A program made the position numbers and the translations under genes. Source: Isochrysis galbana (taxonomy: Eukaryota > Haptophyta > Isochrysidales > Isochrysidaceae). From it: a stretch of 64,000 nt of DNA. The DNA is taken from NCBI GenBank assembly GCA_018136815.1, contig CM030933.1:2115344-2179343 (forward strand). The letters run 5' to 3'. Below, piece after piece: positions 40,090 through 49,199 of the stretch. The notes under the pieces are model-generated. The model saw nothing but the letters and a program-made list of their open reading frames with translations, was not told the origin of the DNA and made no database searches. How positions within the stretch are numbered: the stretch's first letter is position 1; each line of letters opens with the position of its first letter.

Positions 40090-40449
40090 TCACGCGGTAG
40101 CGGCGAAGATCGTCGATGGTGTGAATGTCATCACTAGGCCATTCCATTTGAAGTCAACGAGATTGCGTGTATGAGTGTTTTTAAGATCGTTATTCTTCAA
40201 CCCGAGTGCGAAACCTGCGAATTGCCCAATCAAGACTGCATATTCGTCTTGATTATCTGCTGAGTTGCCTCTTCTTATTGTTGTTTGGTGCAGTTTCATT
40301 TCATTAGGATTCAACGTGAATGTTAGTACAGTATTTTGCCAGTTGTCGGGCAACTTGAATTCCACCATTGCGATTTTACAGCGTTCGAAGAACGTTTTGA
40401 ATTCATCCTTGATATTGTTCGTGATGTCGTCCGGTAATCTGTTCAACAA
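40090..40449 (-). pseudogene. 5'-truncated virus-like ORF
   Basis: This 119-residue frame has no ATG at its start and is cut at 40,450, where unrelated GC-rich DNA begins. It is distinctly AT-richer than its surroundings and rich in Asn/Thr/Phe (NWQNTVLTFTLNPNEMKLHQ, GQFAGFALGLKNND), ending MTFTPSTIFAATA. It reads like the C-terminus of a beta-rich structural protein, but I cannot name it. The base composition suggests an origin different from the flanking FkbM fragment. Confidence 0.45.
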
Positions 40450-40457
40450 ATTGCTAG

Positions 40458-40742
40458 GCTCGCGTCGATGTGAGCACGGCCGACGCCGAGCTCGCCGCCG
40501 TCCGGCGGGTGCGGCTCATGAAGCTCGACGTGCAGGGGAGCGAGCTGAGCGTCCTCCGCGGCGCGCGGCGCACCCTCCGGCGCACCGCCGCCCTCTCCTT
40601 CGAGGTCGCGCACCGCCACCTGGCCGCGCACAACGCCTCCGCTCAGCTGCTCGCGGCCGAGGTGGCCGCCGCCGGCTTCCGCCTCCGCGAGTCCTGGGAC
40701 CGCACGGGCGGCGACTGGGTCGGGGTGCGCGACCCGCAGTGA
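40458..40742 (+). pseudogene. FkbM-family methyltransferase, C-terminal fragment
   Basis: The 94-residue frame starts right after an in-frame TAG and has no ATG. LMKLDVQGSELSVLRGARRTLRR is the FkbM signature (K-x-D-V-E/Q-G-x-E-x-x-V-L-x-G-A). It is followed by a strand ending SFEVA, a helix and a final GFRLRESWD, DWVGVRDP. The SAM-binding N-terminal half is missing. The very GC-rich codons contrast with the AT-rich ORF that abuts it at 40,450, so this is a recombination joint. Members methylate sugars or lipids. Confidence 0.65.
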
Positions 40743-40920
40743 CGGAATACGTGCGCACCCTCAGTCTGTGTGTTTTCGCTCGTGATTGGTAAGGAGAATC
40801 ATGCGTACCAAGCCCACGTGTGCCCTGGTGCTCTGCGGAGGCGGTTTACCACAACCTGGCTGTAGGCGACAGCCTCTCTCAATTGAACCGCCGGTTCGAA
40901 GTCAAACAGTGGGGGGGTCT

Positions 40921-40983
40921 TTAAGGCCTCGTAACATCGTGTTCGTGTTTGTATTTTGTGTTTGTGCGTTTCGTTACGGGTTT
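40921..40983 (-). promoter_or_regulatory. 63-bp 3'-flanking repeat, copy B
   Basis: Second strong copy of the repeat at 40,018-40,080. It begins TTAAGGCCTCGTAAC and ends TTTCGTTACGGGTTT, 19 bp beyond the stop codon of the second knottin ORF. Confidence 0.65.
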
Positions 40984-41001
40984 TATACCCGCACGTGTGA
41001 A

Positions 41002-41397
41002 TCAGTCATCAGGTTTGCAGGTACCACTACGACACGTGTATTCACCACAACACTCTGAGTTAGTTTGACACACCGACCCTGGCTCGCGGCATGGCGTGTC
41101 ACACACTCCGTTGTCATTGCACTCAAGTCCTTCACAGCACTCGTCGTCATAACTGCACCCCCCCCGTTTCTCGATACACGGTGGGACCGTACGGCACTTT
41201 TGGTCGGAACACACGAGATCGTGACAACAGTCTCCATCGTTTGCACACTCTCCATCCACATCCTTACATCTGTCTGGCTGCTTCTTATTCGTGAGTACCA
41301 ACGCCACGACGATGGCGGCGACCACGGTGGCGACGACCACCGCGAGCGCGAGGGCAATCAAAAGTCGTTTCGAGGGCATATCTACTCGTATGTCCAT
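41002..41397 (-). CDS. membrane-anchored triple-knottin protein, copy 2
   Basis: The frame gives 131 residues from the ATG at 41,397, preceded by an A8 run. It is about 90% identical to copy 1 in the protein, with the same anchor (LLIALALAVVVATVVAAIVVALVL) and three modules. All three modules have the full six-Cys pattern C-x6-C-x5-CC-x4-C-x4/5-C. The intact frame, the shared 3' repeat and the duplicate suggest it was a functional surface protein. What it binds is unknown. Confidence 0.75.
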   Translation of the reverse strand: MDIRVDMPSKRLLIALALAVVVATVVAAIVVALVLTNKKQPDRCKDVDGECANDGDCCHDLVCSDQKCRTVPPCIEKRGGCSYDDECCEGLECNDNGVCDTPCREPGSVCQTNSECCGEYTCRSGTCKPDD

Positions 41398-41402
41398 TTT
41401 TT

Positions 41403-41653
41403 TTCAACGATCCGGCGTCGCGCTCGCCGTCGGCGTGGGTGCCCCCTTCTCGCACCACACGCTCGGGATCGTCGCCTTCGCCCTCGCTCCGCTGCAGTCG
41501 CTCAACGCGCTCGTGCGCGGCACGCCCGGCGCCGTCTACCAGGCCCTCTCGGGACTCGCCCTTATGCCGAGCCAAGGCGATGGCGTTCTCGTCGCGTACG
41601 TGGTGCTGCTCGGCCTCTCCTTCGGGGTGCTCGCGGGGGGACGTCGCTTGGTC
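41403..41653 (+). pseudogene. membrane-protein fragment
   Basis: A plus-strand frame without its own start reads as hydrophobic segments (VALAVGVGAPF, GIVAFALAPLQSLNALVRG, VLVAYVVLLGLSFGVLAGGRRL) spaced like two transmembrane helices, with GC-rich codons. It abuts the start of the knottin gene. The family is unknown; it may be the tail of a broken gene. Confidence 0.3.
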
Positions 41654-41709
41654 AGCAAGGGCGGCTGCGCGCCCTTTTCCGACCGGGTACCAAATGAAGG
41701 CAAACGACC

Positions 41710-42041
41710 TACAGCCCCCCCCCGAGGCCTAGAGGAGAATTGGAGCATTGGAGCCTGGAGGCTGGAGGGGAGGGCACGAGGCGCCTCTCCATTGCGAACT
41801 AAGTATACGCTTAGTTGGAACGAGAGCGAGCGAGCGACAAACGAACGAACGAACGACGGACAAAGGAAGAACCACCAGTGACGAATCGAGCGGGACGACC
41901 CCCATGTGGACTGGCTAATGTAAAGTAGAAGAGGGGGGGGGGGGGGGGGGGGGAGCGGGTGGCGCGAGCGAGCGCGCGAAAACTCCCTCTCCCTCCCCCT
42001 CCCGCTCGCGCCCCCGCCTCTGCCCCCCGCGGCCGGCCCGG
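41710..42041. promoter_or_regulatory. upstream region of RFC3
   Basis: The region contains an AACTAAG..CTTAGTT inverted repeat near 41,800, GA/CGAA-rich DNA and a G-run of about 19-20 at 41,934-41,953, roughly 90 bp before the ATG. Poly-G or poly-C tracts at this distance recur at other genes of the window. Confidence 0.4.
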
Positions 42042-43317
42042 ATGGTGCTCTGGGTCGACAAGTACCGCCCAAAGTCGCTGGATGGACTGGACTACCATAA
42101 AGCACTGAGCGGCCAACTCAAGAGGCTTGTTGCAGGTGGTGACTTCCCACACATGCTCGTGTATGGCCCGTCGGGCGCGGGCAAGAAGACACGCATCATG
42201 GCGCTGCTGCGCGAGATGCACGGCCCCTCAGCGGAGAGGCTCAAGGTGGAGAGCCGCACGTTCAAGATAGGCTCCAACAACATTGAGCTGACACTGCTCT
42301 CCTCGCCGCACCATATCGAGCTCAACCCGAGCGACGCCGGCAACCGAGACCGTGAGGTCGTGCAGGAGGTGATCAAGGAGATCGCACAGACCGCACCCGT
42401 CCTAGGGGGCAGGGCTGATGGCCAGCTTGGCTTCAAAGTGGTGGTCCTCAATGAAGTAGAGCGATTGAGTGAGTCGTGCATTCACTGCCTGCCCCATCAG
42501 CGGACGAATCTTTTGCAACCTAAGAATGCCGTCGGCGTTATCTGTGGTCTAGTAAGTTCACACTGCCCACGATGACTGCTGCTCAGGCAAACCAGCGCAG
42601 CATGCACTCCGCCGAACCATGGAGAAATACGTTGCAACTTGCCGACTTCTACTCTGCTGCACCAATCCGTGTAAGGTGCGGCGGCCATCATGCCTTCATG
42701 CATGGCGCGATGGGCAATAATCCCTGCTCCCCTTGGGATCTCAATCTCATTCATCCTCTGCCGAGTAGGTCATCGCGCCCATCCGCTCCCGCTGTGTCTG
42801 CCTTCGCGTATCTGCTCCCACCCACAACGAGGTCTGTGAAGTGTTGACTTCTGTAGCGAACAAAGAGGGGCTCAAGCTTCCCCACGCACTTGCAATGCGG
42901 ATTTCGCAGTCATCCGAGCGAAACCTACGCCGCGCCGTACTGACGTTGGAGGCGTGCAAGGTGCAGCAATACCCGTTCACCGATAACCAAATGATACAGC
43001 TCCCTGATTGGCTCCTCTTCATCGAAGCGGTGGCGCAAGACATTATTGCCGAGCAGAGCCCACGCCAGATTCTAAAAGTGCGAGGAAGGCTGTACGAGCT
43101 CCTCTCCAGCTGCATACCACCAGAAACAATCATGCAGTATCTTACGCAGGCGCTCTTGAGGCGCGTGCCGCCAGCGGTTCAGCACGAGGCCTTGCATCAT
43201 GCGACACTCTACGACCATCGTCTGCAATTTGGCCAAAAGGCTGTCTTCCACCTTGAGGCCTTCGTGGCTCGCTTCATGACCATATACAAGGGTTTTGCAT
43301 TGCGGAATTCACGTTGA
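42042..43317 (+). CDS. RFC3: replication factor C subunit 3 (clamp loader small subunit)
   Basis: Three exons, 42,042-42,468, 42,587-42,675 and 42,769-43,317, are joined by GT-AG introns of 118 and 93 nt, giving 354 residues (human RFC3 has 356). The RFC complex loads PCNA at primer ends in nuclear DNA replication and repair. Visible motifs: MVLWVDKYRPKSL at the start, Walker A YGPSGAGKKT (residues 41-50), Walker-B-like VVLNEVERL, ALRRTMEKY across the first splice, the arginine-finger SRC motif in APIRSRC after the second splice, and the collar-domain signatures QQYPFTDNQ, VRGRLYELL and FHLEAFVARFM. The ATG follows a C-rich leader. All splices keep phase (1, then 0), and the gene looks functional. 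Confidence 0.95.
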
Positions 43318-44054
43318 TCAAAATGATTCAAAATCCCGCCTCGATGGGTCGTGGCGGTGATTTGGCTGCACAGTGTTGCTGTTTGTGCAGAACTAGTACG
43401 GAGCCGGGCCAATTCTTCCGCCGTTTTGGGTAGATCATGCGAATGACAGCGGTCCATTTTTATGGTTTGGTGAGTCTCGGTTGTCTGTACATAGTGAAAA
43501 TATATTGCTGTGCGTATAGAACCAAGATCTTTGGTCCGGGTCAGCTGCCGATGCCCATGGTTTCGTGTTTCGCTGCGAGAGGCGTGCATGAAGGCCATCG
43601 GTAAAAAATAATACCGGAGGGGGCCTGAAATATGTTTCCGCACGGCTGTCAGAGGCCTGAAATCGGGTATTTTTTGAAATTTTTGCCGGAAGACCCCGAT
43701 TTTTTTGCTGATCTCCCATACCAGAATCTATAGGGAGCATATTTAGGCCTTCGTTTGCCCATTACAGATGGTGCCCTCCGCACCCCCCTAGTGAGTGACC
43801 GGGCTACCGGCTACCGGGGAGCAGGATAGAGGATAGGGATAGGAGTCCCTCGAAACAAATGAGGGGCGGCGAGTCGCCGGTCCATCATCCTTATAATATT
43901 CTTACCGCACATGCGGCCTTGGACCCACTACTTTAACGCAGGAAACTTTCTACACCCCTCCAAAGCTACACCCCTCCAAAGCGTGGGTGCTTCGTCTACA
44001 ACTGTCGGCTGCTTATACCAAAATAAGCGGGGGCCGGGGGTGAAAAAGAACTGT
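43318..44054. other. intergenic region
   Basis: No gene is supported. Only unmatched short frames and a few C/G runs are present; a doubled CTACACCCCTCCAAAG word lies at 43,950-43,982. Confidence 0.5.
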
Positions 44055-44056
44055 TA

Positions 44057-46107
44057 GGGCGGTCAAACAGGGCTTTTTAAGTACTAATATGGGGGGGTCG
44101 ACATTTTTGACCGTGAGCGGAAAGCCCCGGCGAAAGCGGCTCGGAGGGTCTCCCCGCCTTTTCAGAATCCTCGTCCGAAAAGACGGTGCGAAGTCCCGTC
44201 GGACCCCCCCCCCCTTGCACACGCTCTGGCGGCTCACACGAGCCGAACTAGACGTCGCTCCCACTGAGAGATGTGTTTCTTTCACTTAAAAGGTGCCTAG
44301 ACATATATTAAATTAGGGGTCCGACGCCCCATATTGCCTATAAAGCAAATTTCAAACCCTGGTGCCCCAGCAATGACGTCCGCGCATGCACATGCGCACC
44401 ATACACGGCTCGCACACGGCCGATTCGGCCGTCAGAGGATGCTCCTTGACGGTCCCGACCCTCGCCCCGCAGGATTCGCTCTGGCTCGCGACTGACGAGG
44501 AGCTGGAGCACCAGGACGCCATGGCGCTCGACGCTGCTCGCTGGTCGACAAAAGTTTGTTGGCCGATTGCGGGACAGGTGCGCTGCCGATCGCGCCCGCT
44601 CTGGCGCAGGTCGACCGAGCCCAATCCTACAATGGCTTTGCCGCCCCAAACGGCAGGTTCCCGACTCGTCTTTCGACGCTGTGAGGCAGGGAGAACACCT
44701 GCCGCCGATGCTCAACCAGAGCATCGGCGGCAGGTGTTCTCTCTATATTTTCGTCGGCTTCTCGGATTTTCACGTGCATCATAGGGCTGGTAGCAATCTA
44801 GAAATGTAATTTAAGCTCGACTGCACCGTGCTCTGCGACGGCGCGACGCGCGCGGCCGAACAGTACTGTGGAATTGATAGCCTTTTGTTTGACGTCTAAA
44901 GGGAGAATTTTTCTCCGCATGGAGGGCTCGAAAATTGGGCAGAAGGGCGAATTTCGAGCTCTAGACCGCCCGTTCTTTTGGCTACTAGTAGATTCAACAT
45001 GTAATCTAGCCAAGCACCGGCCTGAAAGCTTCAGGCGTGATGGTTGCGATCGATTTCTGTGGGCAATCGTGTCGTGAATCACGATTGGACACTGGCTGCT
45101 TTGCGCTCATCACGAGCCAACTTTTAGAATTTTTTGGACACACAGATGGCCTCCAAGGCCATTCACGTTCGGAGACACACAGGTCGTGCCCGCCAAGCAC
45201 GGGCCAGTCAATAGTTCGCCCGTTTCTATAGCACAACATCCCAACATGGAGCACAAAAAGAAGTTTTGTTTTCGCGTTGACGTGCTGAATTGACGGACAG
45301 CCTCGTGTTTTCGAGCGTCTCACGTTCGATTTCGAGAGACAACCCCTCCTTTTCTTTCGATGATTCGACAGTCTCATATGGTAAGACTGGTTGGCTACCG
45401 AAATATTGTCATTTGGGCATGCTGGTGGTCATGTACTGTGCTCATATGTGTCTTGGACTGGTGAAATGAAGACTAAAATTAGAATTACTATGGTTATAAT
45501 TTGGCAAAACTATAATGAATTTGATCTTTTTCTCCTGCGGCGGCGCGCGATGGCGGCCGCAGCGATGGTCGCTGGCCTCGCCAGTGGCCTCGCACGTGTG
45601 GCCTGTGGCCGCTCTGGCGAGGGTCTGCGCGGCCAGGAGGCCAGCAGGCACCCCCTCCCACCATACTGAGGCGGTGCCGCGCGTGATGGGCCAGCCCATC
45701 ATGCGCAGCACCGTCATTTTGACGGCTCGCGGCCAGCCGCGCACTGCACGTGCGCGAGAGGCTGGCAGCAGATGCCAGCAGGGGCGAGGTGGAGGGCGCA
45801 GGCGACGCCGTGCGATCGCGCAGGGCTCTGTGCTGCCTGTCCTGGGGTAACCGTGCCCGGGGAACGCAGGCGCGCGTCGCACAGCGCGACCTGTGGTGCA
45901 CTTTTGTGGTCGACGTCAATTTCGCACGAGCGCGAAAACGTTTTTGGGTCTGTGTGTCGAATGGCGTCGAAAATGTGCATATTTCTTATAAGATTGTGCC
46001 TAATATACCCATTTCCAGGGTAATTCCCTAAAAATCGCGTGATAAAACCTCAATCTTGACTTGGTGAATTTTCACCCTTAGAAGTTAAAAGGCGTGTTTG
46101 ACCGCCC
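44057..46107. mobile_element. non-autonomous inverted-repeat DNA transposon (TA target)
   Basis: A 2,051-bp element with perfect 13-bp ends GGGCGGTCAAACA and TGTTTGACCGCCC, extended imperfectly for about 18 more bases (GGGCTTTTTAAG against CGCCTTTTAAC). It is flanked by TA on both sides (44,055-44,056 and 46,108-46,109), as in Tc1/mariner-like elements. No transposase frame is present inside. The left 450 bp reappear inverted at 59,880-60,345 at roughly 85% identity, and the end sequence recurs at 20,339. The centre (45,540-45,880) is GC-rich. Confidence 0.7.
44691..44741. repeat. perfect 23-bp inverted repeat with 5-nt loop
   Basis: The arms 44,691-44,713 and 44,719-44,741 are exactly complementary (GAGAACACCTGCCGCC at one end), separated by AACCA. 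A transcript would form a long perfect hairpin. It lies inside the inverted-repeat transposon. Confidence 0.95.
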
Positions 46108-46117
46108 TAGAACTGTA

Positions 46118-46340
46118 CCTACATGTGAAACACAGGAACAGGAACAGTGTTTTTTTTCGGAGGCCCAAAACATATGTTTTTCGCTGTTTTATTTCGGGCG
46201 CCCCCCCCCCTCCCCACACATCTGTTTATACACTGTTTTTCTCTGTTTTTTTCGACGGCAAAAAATATTGTTTTTGCTGTTTATTTCTTATTTCTAAGTT
46301 TAACTGTGTTTCACGTTTCACATGTACATGTACATGTAGG
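46118..46340. mobile_element. hAT-like MITE, copy 2
   Basis: A 223-bp element with CCTACATGTGAAAC at the left, ending CATGTAGG. It is flanked by a perfect 8-bp duplication GAACTGTA (46,110-46,117 and 46,341-46,348). It belongs to the same family as 36,099-36,652 but is shorter and T-rich inside. It inserted a few bases from the right end of the neighbouring TA-type transposon. Confidence 0.85.
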
Positions 46341-46554
46341 GAACTGTACCTCAGGTTGCACCTTCTCACCATCTGGAAGAGCGTGTGACACGGTCGGCGG
46401 TCGGCGGTGAGCGAGGGGAAGAAAAGATTTTCAACAAATTTGTCGAGTCCATTCGTCGTGGTCTTACACCCTTGAGCGTCGTCGTCATGCAACATCTGCA
46501 ACATGCGCGCTAGTGTTGTAGAGAATTGGAGTGGTCTCTCGGCGGGGGTACGTA

Positions 46555-46640
46555 CCACGTTGAGAATAGCGTCTTGTTGACTAGCATCCCTAGCCACATA
46601 CACCGGACGAGCCATGCACCAACCGCGCATACCCCCATCG
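46555..46640 (-). repeat. ~80-bp repeat shared with 62,862-62,945
   Basis: On the minus strand it reads GCGCGGTTGGTGCATGGC and GTGTATGTGGCTAGGGATG, the same as the plus strand at 62,870-62,920 with few differences. No function is known. Confidence 0.7.
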
Positions 46641-46849
46641 CGGGGTAGGGGCTCCATCCGTTGCCAGTTGCCGATGAGGCACGGTCCCTCAGCACTAGGA
46701 TTCAACTTAGGACAACAAGAAAACTCTGAGACTATTAGTCCTCAATATAAAACACCTTCAAGAATGTTTTTTTTTAGTCCTCAATATAAAAGGATTTTCC
46801 TCCTGCGATCTCTGAAGGTGCGTCGGGAGGACGGGAGCGCGGCAGGCAA

Positions 46850-47926
46850 ATGCAACTGGACGGAAGGACCACCAGCAAGATAGAACGAGCCATACTCTTG
46901 CTGGAGCGGCCGCAGCTGCTATTCCAGCTCCCCGGGCCCGTGTTTGCGGACGTACCATCCCCTGAAATTTCCGCCAAAGGGTGCCTTGAGTATGCTCTTC
47001 TTGGCCTTGCCTTCACGTTTGTAAATATCCTGCTTGTGAGCGCCACAGCTCCTCCACGGGAACGGCAACGTCGGCAGCTCTATGTCATTCAACAATTTCC
47101 TGTGACACTATCTATCATCGTAGTCCGATGGGCAATTTATGCTTCGGCGCGCCACATCAGCTTCGCGGCGTGGCTTCTCAGCCATCCGCTGAACGTCTTT
47201 GAGGCGGTGCATATTCAGTGGAATGCGGATAGATTTGAAGGTCGAGCCCCAAAAGGGGCCAATTTCAGGGCCATGAGACTTTGCATCAAAGCTTCATTTG
47301 TTGAGGTGATGGCTGTAACGTTCCTTCACCGTATACAAGAGCCTTGGATACAGTCAGGAGCACCTGCAGCGGCACCACTCATGCGAGCGGCCTGTGGTAT
47401 GAGCCTCCTGTTCGACCTCAGTGTTGATACGGTCTTTTACCCAATGCATCGGGCCAGCCATGAGTACCGCCAGCTCTACCGGTGGATTCACCGCGATCAT
47501 CATACGGATACTGGGCACGAGGGAACGGAGGGCGGGCAGCACCTCTTAGCATGGGAAACATATGCGATCTCATGGATTGAACTCTTCCTCATCTCAGCCG
47601 GCTACGGCCTTGGGTTTGCCGTGGTAATCTGGACCTACGGTGATGTCTTCGATCTTTTCAGCCTTTCATTACTGGTGACATGGGCGCATCTCATTGAGTT
47701 GCTGGGGCACACGAGCATGGGTTGGACAATGCACGGTAACCCTTTGAGAATGATGCAAGAAGGTCTTGGCATTGACTTAAAAATTACCGACCATACAATG
47801 CACCACCGCAGGCCGCTGTCGAATTTTGCCAAGCGCCTTACCGTCTTCGATCGTCTCTGTGGTACCTACATCCCGGAATCGACTATTGACACCAACCTGG
47901 AAGGGACGCAAATTGTGACTACTTAA
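46850..47926 (+). CDS. fatty acid hydroxylase / sterol desaturase superfamily enzyme
   Basis: The frame gives 358 residues. The di-iron histidine clusters of the family are all present: HRASH (200-204), HRDHH (214-218) and HTMHH (315-319), with the usual spacing and a final RLCGTY. Four to five hydrophobic segments surround them, so it is an integral ER-type membrane enzyme. Members introduce C5 double bonds into sterols (ERG3), act as C4-methyl oxidases (ERG25) or hydroxylate fatty acids and sphingolipids; which one applies cannot be told here. The gene is intronless. The start ATGCAACTGG follows short AT-rich leader DNA and a second ATG is not close. A short 3' region follows with no obvious signal. 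Confidence 0.85.
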   Translation: MQLDGRTTSKIERAILLLERPQLLFQLPGPVFADVPSPEISAKGCLEYALLGLAFTFVNILLVSATAPPRERQRRQLYVIQQFPVTLSIIVVRWAIYASARHISFAAWLLSHPLNVFEAVHIQWNADRFEGRAPKGANFRAMRLCIKASFVEVMAVTFLHRIQEPWIQSGAPAAAPLMRAACGMSLLFDLSVDTVFYPMHRASHEYRQLYRWIHRDHHTDTGHEGTEGGQHLLAWETYAISWIELFLISAGYGLGFAVVIWTYGDVFDLFSLSLLVTWAHLIELLGHTSMGWTMHGNPLRMMQEGLGIDLKITDHTMHHRRPLSNFAKRLTVFDRLCGTYIPESTIDTNLEGTQIVTT

Positions 47927-49077
47927 AGTCACGGTAGAGGAGACCAAACTTTGGGGCCCCGGTGTGAAATGCACCAAAGTAATGGATTTCCCGCCCTCAA
48001 GCCCGTTCCACGGCACTTAGCTCGACTCGTATGTTTTACCTCTCCAACTCGGCAGCATTCTGCTTTGGACGCATTTGTCGCAAGGGGTAAAGTGAAGGAA
48101 AGAGGAATTAATTGGATTCGCACAAAGCTGACGCGGAGAGTCGGCGTATAGTGGGGTCAAGGGAATGCTCGTCGCTGTACCTGATGCACCATCTCGTGGT
48201 GGGCAAGAGGGGAAGAGGAGGCCGCCTGTTGATTGTACACAATAAAGAAAAACTTCTTAATATTCTCGCCGCGCGCGCGACCCTGCATATCTACCTCGCA
48301 GCCGCGCCCGCATCCCTTAGTAGTCCCTCTCACTCGCCTTGCGGCTCGCTCGCGTCCCCTCGTGCTCTACTGGGGGGCTCAGTGGTTGTCGGCGTGTACG
48401 TGTACCGATCCCCGATGGTCGACTCCTCGGCCTTCTCTTGCGCCATCGGGCAGTCGGTCGTTTCTTGAAGTTCCCGTGGTTATGTTTTGGATTCGGGATT
48501 GCGTTGCTCGCGAAGGCTTCGGTATAGGGTCGTAGGAAGTGGGGGTGGCCCCCGCGCCCGGCCTTGGCATGGGTGTGCCATACCCAGATACCCAGCACCT
48601 GACCCCGCCCTAGCCCACACCCGCCTCGCAGCAAGCTTCCCTGGCTGAAAAGTCAGAGTTGGCGTCTCTCTCGGCAGGCGCGGCCGGTCAGCAGATCGGC
48701 TACAGGGCTCGAAGGAATTGGGGGGGCAGTGCGCGTGTGTATTCGTGAAATATGAAATGTGTGTATGGACGGTTTGTGCGCCGCGTGGCGACGCGCAGGC
48801 AGTCCATATGTGCGCGTCTGGAGCCTAATTTCTAGTGTCTGTGGCATGTTTGAAAGGGCGCTAGGGGCACCGTAACATAATTTAATGATATGTTTATGAT
48901 AAACAAATCTAGCTTTCGTAGAGTTGTCACGTCATTTGTAGGTGAACGACAGAGAACTAATGTTTCCCGGTCGCCGCATTACAGATGTTTCGCCAGCCCC
49001 TCACCCTCTCTAATCCTTCCCCGAGAGAATTCTCCTCTCCCGCCTCGCCTCTCGCGGCTGTCTCCCTGGGTGCCGCC
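47927..49077. other. intergenic region
   Basis: No gene is supported. Short frames overlap on both strands without domain matches. Confidence 0.5.
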
Positions 49078-49170
49078 CCCCCCCCCCTCCTCCCCCCCGC
49101 CGCCCCCCCGCCCCCCCGCCCCCGCCACCCCCCGCCACCCCGCCGCCCCCCCCCCCCGCCCCCCCGCCGC
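49078..49170. repeat. C-rich low-complexity tract
   Basis: About 90 bp of C-runs broken by G and A (CCGCC words), the largest poly-C stretch of the window. Assembly may be unreliable here. Confidence 0.9.
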
Positions 49171-49199
49171 CGCCCGGTCTCGGATGTGTGTCCCAGGAA

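Larger units (their letters stand above)
37105..41709. other. virus-like island (mosaic of viral-style genes and fragments)
   Basis: Compact, intronless ORFs with A-runs just before the ATG (38,037, 39,264, 41,397), shared flanking repeats and gene types known from large DNA viruses of algae (GNAT, TnpB/Fanzor-type, FkbM, Cys-rich membrane proteins) lie in 4.6 kb. A 129-bp segment at 37,105-37,233 recurs at 39,884-40,009. A 63-bp segment is repeated three times after gene ends. A 25-bp word at 37,975-37,999 recurs inverted at 41,685-41,709. Several ORFs are truncated at abrupt junctions (40,450). No capsid, polymerase or packaging ATPase is present, so it is a rearranged remnant, or virus-derived selfish DNA, and not an intact virus. 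Assignment to a virus group is inference. Confidence 0.55.

Noticed and set aside
39824-40147. A conserved peptide shared with 36,907-37,254 (FRYGFYLADVYDKKK)
   Set aside because: It is the translation of the duplicated 129-bp non-coding module; both frames are otherwise unrelated.
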